Below, one piece after another: positions 57,717 to 64,000 of a stretch of DNA of 64,000 nt (position 1 is the stretch's first letter; every line of letters begins with the position of its first letter). The stretch is from Charina bottae (lineage: Eukaryota; Chordata; Lepidosauria; Squamata; Charinaidae). The notes under the pieces were generated by a model. The model ran no database searches. It saw only the letters and a list, made by a program, of their open reading frames with translations, and had not been told where the DNA came from. The translations under genes and the position numbers were made by a program. The stretch is taken from positions 53,249,501 to 53,313,500 of the forward strand of contig JALMGJ010000006.1 in assembly GCA_023362775.1 (NCBI GenBank), written 5' to 3'.

Positions 57717-57938
57717 CAAACAAACAAACAAACCCCAGTTTTAAGAAATCCATTTGTTTCCCTCATTGGCAACAGAAAATATTCTTTAGTGCTAAATAGG
57801 GCAGGAAGGATCCATGTTGTTGAATAAACATTCATATTGAAAATTTCAATTATTTAATGTGCAGAATTACACTAAGCATTATATTAGGCTATGAAAATAC
57901 TATCACTACACTGAAAAGACATATCATAGAGATGGTAC

Positions 57939-58041
57939 CTGAAATATGATTTTCCTATTTTCATGCTTCCTTCTCTCCACTGAGCTGATATATCTGCAGG
58001 CTCAAGCAAACCTTCAAAGATATGCTGCCATAAATAAAGGC
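57939..58041 (-). CDS. RXYLT1: RXYLT1 exon 3
   Basis: 103 nt: acceptor AG at 58043-58042, donor GT at 57938-57937 (CAG|GTACC). Encodes GLYLWQHIFEGLLEPADISA, then QWREGSMKIGKSYF. It matches the RXYLT1 region between WGKAAIG and SFITGPAV. Entry phase 1 and exit phase 2 fit exons 2 and 4. The exon is too small to stand out as an ORF. Confidence 0.93.
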
Positions 58042-58049
58042 CTATAAAA

Positions 58050-58895
58050 TACAATTTATAATGTAATGATTAAGGAAATATTTGATCTTCAAAAAATAGC
58101 AAGATAAAAGAAATATGTAGAAAAATAAAACAACAAAGCAGGATAATTTCAAGAAACCAATACAAATGAGCAAGGTAGATTTATGGTAAAGGATAGCTAT
58201 TAAGTTAAATTAATGGAATATAAATATAAACATTAAGGAATAAAAATAAGGTGCCTCCAGGCATGCTGGTGGACAAATAGAGCCTTTACAAGACCAAGGT
58301 TTGATTGCAGAAGAATGATGTTTCAAAACAGAAATGCAGCTTCTTCAGGTAGGAATACTTAATCTGCTCCATCCAAGGTATTTGCCAACAGCTGGAAACA
58401 CAGTCACTATTCTTCCCAATACTAGCTGCATAGGGAGTGGGGGATGCCTGAGGTAAAGAATTATCTCATCTGTAAATAGAATGGACACATTCAGATTTGC
58501 CCAGTTGTGCTATTTCTTTGGCAAATCCTAGAAAGCAGTGCTTTCATATTTTTCTTTGTTATCTTACATTGACCTAAGACATTTTGTAAAACTAACAAAA
58601 TACAGTTACCTTTACAGCTTCAGCCTAAGTTGAAAATAAGTCTGGCTGTATTTATAAGCTATGTATTGCTTCTGAGGGGACTCTCCATCAGTGTATAGCA
58701 TGGTTTTGGGATTTCTACAATAATGTAGAGACCATTAAGGGATCTGTCAGTGTTGTGAAATCCCAAGGAGATTAGCTAGATTTAGAAGTACACCAACATG
58801 CAAGGTACCACCTCTAATTTGACAGCTACTGGGCAAAACCGGATTGGAAAGGAAGATGTGGATGGTTTCCATTTATCCTATGTCACAACTTGCAT
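58050..58895. other. RXYLT1 intron 2, left part
   Basis: No recognised repeat; mostly AT-rich. Confidence 0.45.
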
Positions 58896-59681
58896 TACAG
58901 GTAGTCCTCGACTTACAAAGGCAATTAGGACTGGAATTTCTGTCACTAAGCTATGCGGTCATAAAGTGCAACCGCATCACTTAGAGATGGCAATCCCTGC
59001 AGTCCCGGTTGCTGTTGTTAACTGAATCCTACAGTCGTTAGCCGAGGCAACTTCCTGCCGGCTCCCCATAATCAAAGTCAGTGGGGAAGCTGGCAGGAAG
59101 CTGCAAGTACCAGGCCTGCAAGCAGGTAAGTGGCTTCTGCCGGGTGGGGGAGGGAGTGAGGAGGTGCGTGGAAGTGCGGAGGAGGGTCAGGGAGGGCGCG
59201 CAAGAGGCACAGCACAGGGAGGATGCGAGAGGGTACACGAGAGGCGCGGGTCAGGGAGGGTGTGCAAGGGTGTGAGGGGTGCGTGAGGCATGGCGCAAGG
59301 GTGCAAGGGTGTGTGCAAGGGTGCAAGGGGGTACACGAGGTGCTGCGTGGGTGGAGAGGGTGCAGCACAGGTCAGGAAGGGTACGGAGGGATGCGCAATG
59401 TGAGCACAGAGGGGCTGGGGGAAGGTGTGCGTGTGGTGGAGACTTTCCCAGAGACTTTCTGGGGAAGCCGGCAGGGAAGGTTGCAAATGGTGATCACGGG
59501 GCGCTTGGCAATCGGTCGTAGGTGCAGACGGGTTGCCAAGTGCCCAGATCACAATCACATGACCGTGGGGGTGCTGGGACAGCTGGAGGTCCGAGGACCA
59601 GTTGTAACCACCATTCATTCAGCGCCATTGTAACTTGGAATGGTCACTGACCGAATGGTCGTAGGTCAAGGACTACCTGTA
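58896..59681. mobile_element. Inverted-repeat element family E, copy 3 (long)
   Basis: Ends ACAGGTAGTCCTCGACTTAC and 'gtcgtaggtcaaggactacctgta'. The interior 59120-59420 is a GC-rich degenerate minisatellite (GAGGGTGCGxGAGG type). The rest repeats the family's 'gttaactgaatcctacagtcgttagccgaggcaac' body. It is in intron 2; a reversed copy with a matching body and reversed interior lies at 61841 in intron 1. Confidence 0.88.
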
Positions 59682-59682
59682 C

Positions 59683-60539
59683 TAGCTTCTATCTTAAAAT
59701 AAGTGAATGAAAAAACTCCTCTGTAAACCCACTTTAAAAGAGCGAATCTATAAAATCCACAGGAAAGTTATATTTTCTTATTCATGAAATTTAAAAATGT
59801 AGACCATACCAGCTTAGTGTACATATTAACCAAAACATATATTTCAGTTTTAAATCTGTAACCTGCCTTTTCTGCTCCTAAGAAGTCAAATCAGGAAGGG
59901 AATAAAAAAGTAGCCTTCCCAGAAAAGTCTATCAGTAAGGTGATTTTCACTTTTCTCCAGGACGTGCATGGAGATAACTGTTTTTTCTTTCTTGAATATT
60001 TGGAGAATGGCAGGCGCGCCCCTTTCTCTTGATGCCTTGGAAGACCTCAGTATCTTTCCAAAGGATTTCTGAAGCAGAGCATGCGTGGGAACAGGGCGCG
60101 TTCTTTCGAAAACAATGCAAGCGGCCTTGGGAAGAAGGGCTGGCGTGGCCAGCAGCTGCCTCGCATAAGGCAGGCTGGGCACACCTCATCAGCAGTGGGA
60201 GGAAAATGGTGAAGGTCAGCTGGGCGCAGCAGGGCCTGCAAAGTGCAGGACGGTGGGGCGGCTGGGGCTTTGTGCTGTGGCACTGGGGTGGCTGGCCATG
60301 GTGTGGGGCTTGAGGCGGTACTCCTCAGCAGTTGTGCCGGCTGCACTGGGACTGAAGTAGAGGCCTGGGGGTGATGGCGATTAGCTGAGACTGCTGAAGG
60401 CCCTGGGCCTCTAATTCAGTCCCAACGCTGCCGCCGCGGAATACCGCTATGCAGGGCGGCCAAAAGGGCAGAGATGGGGGGGGAGATAGGCAGGTGGGGG
60501 GAGTTGAAGCAAAGGTGAGTGCGGCAGCGCAGTAGAAGC
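59683..60539. other. CpG-bearing GC-rich block in RXYLT1 intron 2
   Basis: About 59990-60535 is GC-rich with CpG and no recognised gene ('agcgcagtagaagcatgagg' close to the boundary). It joins the family E end at 60540-60719, so it may be the interior of a fourth long copy whose left end is lost. The ORFs on both strands show no recognisable domain. Confidence 0.4.
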
Positions 60540-60719
60540 ATGAGGTATTCGCCTCTCCTGGCCTAATGACCGCAACTGGGACTACTGGGACTGCTGTAGC
60601 TAAGCAGTGTGGTCACGTGATGTTTCGCCTAACAACTGCATTGCTTAGCGACAGAAGTTCCAGTATTGGAACTTACTCTTACGCTCCCAATTGTGGTCAT
60701 AAGTTGAGGACTACCTGTA
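60540..60719. mobile_element. Inverted-repeat element family E, copy 4 (right end)
   Basis: 'gcctaatgaccgcaactggg' and 'cgcctaacaactgcattgcttagcgacagaagttcc' to CATAAGTTGAGGACTACCTGTA. Same orientation as the 61841 copy's right end. The left inverted end was not found. Confidence 0.75.
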
Positions 60720-60843
60720 TTTTCTAAGATGTATATCCACTTAATACAATAGAAGTTCAAAATATAAATGTTTACAATTAAATTAAAAGAGTAAGTAATA
60801 ATATTTAAAAACAGCTGTTATTTTGTTATTTACAAATGCTTAC

Positions 60844-61005
60844 CAATAGCAGCTTTCCCCCAAATTTGTATCCTGAAGTCTGTGGGTTCCTGTGGCAATG
60901 ACATCTTTTTCAGCAATTGAAGGCTACTTGCAGTTTTCTGCTGCAAATAATTTTTCTTGTCAACTTCCCAAGGATTCCATTCTTCAACTCCCAAAACAGC
61001 ATGTT
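60844..61005 (-). CDS. RXYLT1: RXYLT1 exon 2
   Basis: 162 nt: acceptor AG at 61007-61006, donor GT at 60843-60842 (ATTG|GTAAGC). Encodes EHAVLGVEEWNPWEVDKKNY, LQQKTASSLQLLKKMSLPQE and DFRIQIWGKAAI. EEWNPWE and IQIWGKAAIG are conserved in RXYLT1. Entry and exit phase are both 1, so the exon is symmetric (54 codons). It encodes the luminal stem between the membrane anchor and the catalytic region. Confidence 0.93.
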
Positions 61006-61248
61006 CTAGGAATCAAAAACAAAAAACCATATGAACATCTCATATGAATTGTCTCAAAGAGAGACATTTACTCCAATATGTCCTTGAAATAATACATTGT
61101 TACAAACCCATTTAGTACACATACTAGAAATGAAATATCAGAAATGTGTAAATCGTTTTCCAAATCATGAAAGCATCTACATTAACCATTAACAGTTATC
61201 TCCAGATAGGGACCTATCTGAAATCTTGAAAAGTTTTGCCATTCAGTA

Positions 61249-61479
61249 TAGATAGTCCTTGTTTAGCAACCAAAATTGGGACCGGCAATTTGGTTGCTAA
61301 GCAAAGTGGTTGCTAAGTGAAACCGCGACTGTTCTTATGATCTTACTTCAGCTTTCCTTTACTTTACTGACCTGTGAAGGTCGTAAATGCGAGGATTGGT
61401 TGCAAAGTTACTTTTTCATCACCGTTGTAACTGCAAACGGTCACTGTACAAGACAGTCACTAAATGAAGACTACCTGTA
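61249..61479. mobile_element. Inverted-repeat element family E, copy 5 (short)
   Basis: The left end TAGATAGTCCTTGTTTAGCA and right end AATGAAGACTACCTGTA bound 231 bp. The interior is the reverse complement of the 41722 copy ('gaggattggttgcaaagttac'). Confidence 0.8.
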
Positions 61480-61840
61480 CTGAACTAGACAGACCAATGG
61501 CTTGATTCTGTCCCAAAGTGAAAGCTTCCTTTTGCTCTCCTCTCCCACCTGTCAGATATCCTCAATAATTGGGCTGGCTCAGTAGAGTTCATCCATAATG
61601 TAATACATTTCTGTCTGATGAATTGTTACTCCCTTCAGCTCCCAACACTTCTATGTTTAAATGGTTGTTACATTACTACTGATATGCAGTCTACATCGAA
61701 CCCTCAAGGCACCTCTGCTCTGCTGGGAATGTGGGTTTGCTAAATTAGTAAAAAGACTAACAAGGCCCAGGTCTAAGTCCCACAATATTTATTAAACAAA
61801 TTTAGTGCAATTTACTCATTTCCCCCTAACTTTTACCAAT

Positions 61841-62743
61841 TACAGGTAGTCGCTGACTTACAACCATTTGTTCAGCAACCATTCAAAGTTACGATGGCTC
61901 TGAACAAACGGTGGTTACAACTGGTCCTCGGAGTTCCGGCTGTCCCACCACCCCCACGGTCACGTGGTCGTGATCTATGCTTGGCAACCAGCTCACACTT
62001 GTGATCATTTGCAGCACGCAGCGATCACATGATTGCCATTTGTGACCTCCCCTGCCAGCTTCTCCAGAAAGTCAATGGGGAAGCCGGCAGGGAAGGTTGC
62101 AAGCTGCGGGGTAAGTCTCCCCCACCCACGGACTCTCCCCCAGCCCCTTTGCGCTCACTCATGGCCCATGCTGGCCACTCGTGCACCCTCCCTGAGCTTC
62201 ACTGTGTCTCCCCCGCCACTCATGCACCTCTCTGAGCCTTGCCATGCCTCCCTTACACCCTTGCACACCCCCGTGCACCCTCCCCAACCCTCGCTGCGCC
62301 TCCCTCGCACACCCCCTTGCACTCTCCCCAACCCTCGCTGTACCTCTCACCCTCGCCGAGCTTCACTGCCTCCTTCGCACCCTTGCACATCCTCCCTTGC
62401 ACACCCCTGCACACCCTCCCCAATCCTCACCGTGCCTCCCTTGCACCCTCACATATCCCCTCATGCCCTCCCCCACCCAGCAGCAGCCACTTATCTGCCT
62501 GCCACCCTGCTTGTGAGCTGCCTGGTACTTGCAACTTCCTGCTAACTTCCCCGCTGACTTGGTTGTGGGAAGCTGGCAGGAACTTGCCTCACCTAACGAC
62601 CATGGGATTCAGTTAATGATGGCAACCGAGACTGCAAGGATTGCTGATGCTAAGCAATGCAATGAGGTTGTGCTTTACGACCACATCTCTTAGCGACCAA
62701 AATTCCGGTCTCAACTGCTGTCATAAGTCGAGGACTATCTGTA
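61841..62743. mobile_element. Inverted-repeat element family E, copy 6 (long)
   Basis: Starts TACAGGTAGTCGCTGACTTA and ends ATAAGTCGAGGACTATCTGTA. The interior (about 62110-62480) is a C-rich degenerate minisatellite, the reverse of the G-rich one at 59120-59420. The body after it, 'ggtacttgcaacttcctgc', is the reverse of 'gcaggaagctgcaagtacc' in copy 3. The ORFs in it are Pro/Ser/Leu-rich low-complexity translations. Confidence 0.88.
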
Positions 62744-63215
62744 TACTACTGTATATACAGAAAGCTGTGTATATTATCACAGAAACCAAATTCAGACATA
62801 TCACCAAACAATGTATGTGTATGAGTTTCCCTTTAGGATGCATGAGCTAACATTATACATAGAAACAGTAAACAAAAGAAATGTTTAAAGACTGACAGAA
62901 TGTTGTGAATATTACTCTTTGACATTACTACTTTTTAATGGCAGGTTATTGTGATATTAATGTATTTTCTTGACCATATTTGGCTTCTAGGATAAGACTA
63001 TATATATCTCTCTCTCTCTCTATCGATTTGGAAAACGATTTACACATTTCTGATATTTCATTTTCAGCTTTCTAATGTTAGGGCCTACAGACTAAAATAA
63101 TAACTATGTAGGTGCACTTTCAAGAACAGCATTAACCTTGGGCTTCCAATGGGAATGGTGGACTGAACGGCTGTGCCTTCTGGTTCAGCGGGTGGAGCTG
63201 ACAACACTGGCTTTA
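62744..63215. other. RXYLT1 intron 1 sequence with (TC)n run
   Basis: (TC)n at about 63007-63022. No other feature recognised. Confidence 0.45.
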
Positions 63216-63217
63216 TT

Positions 63218-63482
63218 TTGTTATTTATTTTCTATCCCTTTATTATTTTTATAAATAACTCAAGGTGGCGAACAAAGGGTTGAGCTGAGTGTGTGTGACT
63301 GGCCCAAGGTCACCCAGCCCGTTTCCATGCCTAAGGCGGGACTAGAACTCTCAGTCTCCTGGTTTCTAGCCCGTTGCCTTCACCACTAGACCAAACAGAC
63401 TTTGTGCCTAAGGCAGGACCAGAACTCATGGTTTCCAGGTTTTTAGCCTGGTGCCTTAACCACTACACCAAACTGGCTCTCT
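63218..63482 (-). mobile_element. tRNA-type SINE (S1) head-to-tail duplicate
   Basis: The minus-strand S1 element (63218-63400) is followed immediately by a second S1 head (63403-63482, GAGAGCCAGTTTGGTGTAGT in minus sense). The first copy lacks part of its middle. Either two adjacent insertions or a partial dimer. Confidence 0.8.
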
Positions 63483-63719
63483 TTATAAGAATATAATTGT
63501 GGGAAACCAAACTGGCTATACCACTTCAATTACAAGCTGTTAATGGTTAACCTGAAAAGAAGATATAACTCCAAGTGTGCAAATGGACCTGTTCTGCTAT
63601 TTTTCCATCATTTTTAACAGTACCATTATAGAATAAATCTAATACACATCCTAACCCTCATACTAAAAGACATTTCATTAAAAAAATAAAGACTTCAGAG
63701 ATACTCCAAAGTGGTCCGG

Positions 63720-64000
63720 ACGTTAATGCTGTAGCACCCAGATGTGAAAGCTACAACATAACACAGTTAACTAGCGGAGGATATGCAAGTCCCCTCGATG
63801 GATTACTTGAAGCTATAGGCCATATACAACAGAGCGGCCGGGATCACGTTTTGCCATGCACTGTGCTTCTTAATGCGTAAAAAGAGAAGGCACGTCTAAG
63901 CGGATAAGTCCTCGGCCGATGCGGATCCATTGAGTTCAGCCAGCCTTACAGCCAGCCTTGAAGCCGAAGCCTGAAGGGCAGAAAAGGAGTCTATCCCCAT
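63720..64000. other. Unassigned sequence with elevated CpG at the right edge
   Basis: 63830-63970 contains about ten CpG (CGGCCGGGATCACG, GTCCTCGGCCGATGCGG). No known coding frame, tRNA or repeat was recognised; a minus-strand frame starting at 64000 stops after 34 codons. It may be the edge of the RXYLT1 CpG island. Confidence 0.35.

Larger units (their letters stand above)
61008..64000 (-). other. RXYLT1: RXYLT1 intron 1; exon 1 not found
   Basis: The first exon, with the short cytoplasmic tail and transmembrane anchor, should lie upstream on the minus strand. I found no hydrophobic signal-anchor frame ending in a phase-1 donor between 61008 and 64000. CpG density rises at 63830-63970, as though a CpG island begins at the right edge. 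Exon 1 is therefore probably just outside the window. Confidence 0.5.

Noticed and set aside
62033..62545. 170-codon Pro/Leu/Ser-rich ORF
   Set aside because: Lies in the C-rich minisatellite of a family E transposon; no domain.
63830..64000. RXYLT1 exon 1 at the right edge
   Set aside because: No frame encodes a short basic tail plus hydrophobic anchor ending in a phase-1 donor; the minus frame starting at 64000 stops after 34 codons.

Overview
This is a stretch of vertebrate nuclear DNA, almost certainly from a squamate reptile (lizard or snake). The evidence is the repeat content: BovB (RTE-clade) LINEs, tRNA-headed SINEs of the Sauria type with a BovB-like tail, CR1/L2-type LINE 3' ends that run into tetranucleotide repeats, and many short hAT-like elements. 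Only two protein-coding genes are present, and both are split by introns and read on the minus strand.

Layout. (1) 1-13607 is the start of the first long intron of SRGAP1; it holds only transposon remains. (2) 13608-13674 is the first coding exon of SRGAP1, beginning MSSSSRFKKDKEI. It lies at the edge of a CpG island (about 13675-14890) that must hold the 5' UTR and promoter. (3) About 15-52 kb is intergenic and repeat-rich. It holds a nested BovB insertion (20.9-27.3 kb), a second BovB fragment, an L1-like 5' end, an almost complete Tc1 transposon (38957-40541), CR1 fragments, and several hAT-like elements with clean 8-bp target duplications. (4) 52576-61005 carries exons 2-6 of RXYLT1 (formerly TMEM5), the Golgi ribitol xylosyltransferase. 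All splice sites are GT-AG and the phases agree from exon to exon. Exon 1, with the membrane anchor, was not found and probably lies just beyond the right edge.

The order RXYLT1 -> SRGAP1, same strand, matches the human chromosome 12 arrangement, which supports both identifications. The two genes do not share a pathway: RXYLT1 builds the matriglycan linker on alpha-dystroglycan, and SRGAP1 is a Slit-Robo Rho GAP.

The most noteworthy signals are these. RXYLT1 exon 2 (162 nt, symmetric phase 1-1) is flanked by inverted copies of one transposon family. Two hAT-like families with different ends share an internal repeat that pairs a CCAAT box with a GC box. A near-intact BovB is nested inside an older BovB. 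A Tc1 element retains an exact DD34E triad although two frameshifts break it. I saw no bacterial system, CRISPR array, viral gene or new protein system.
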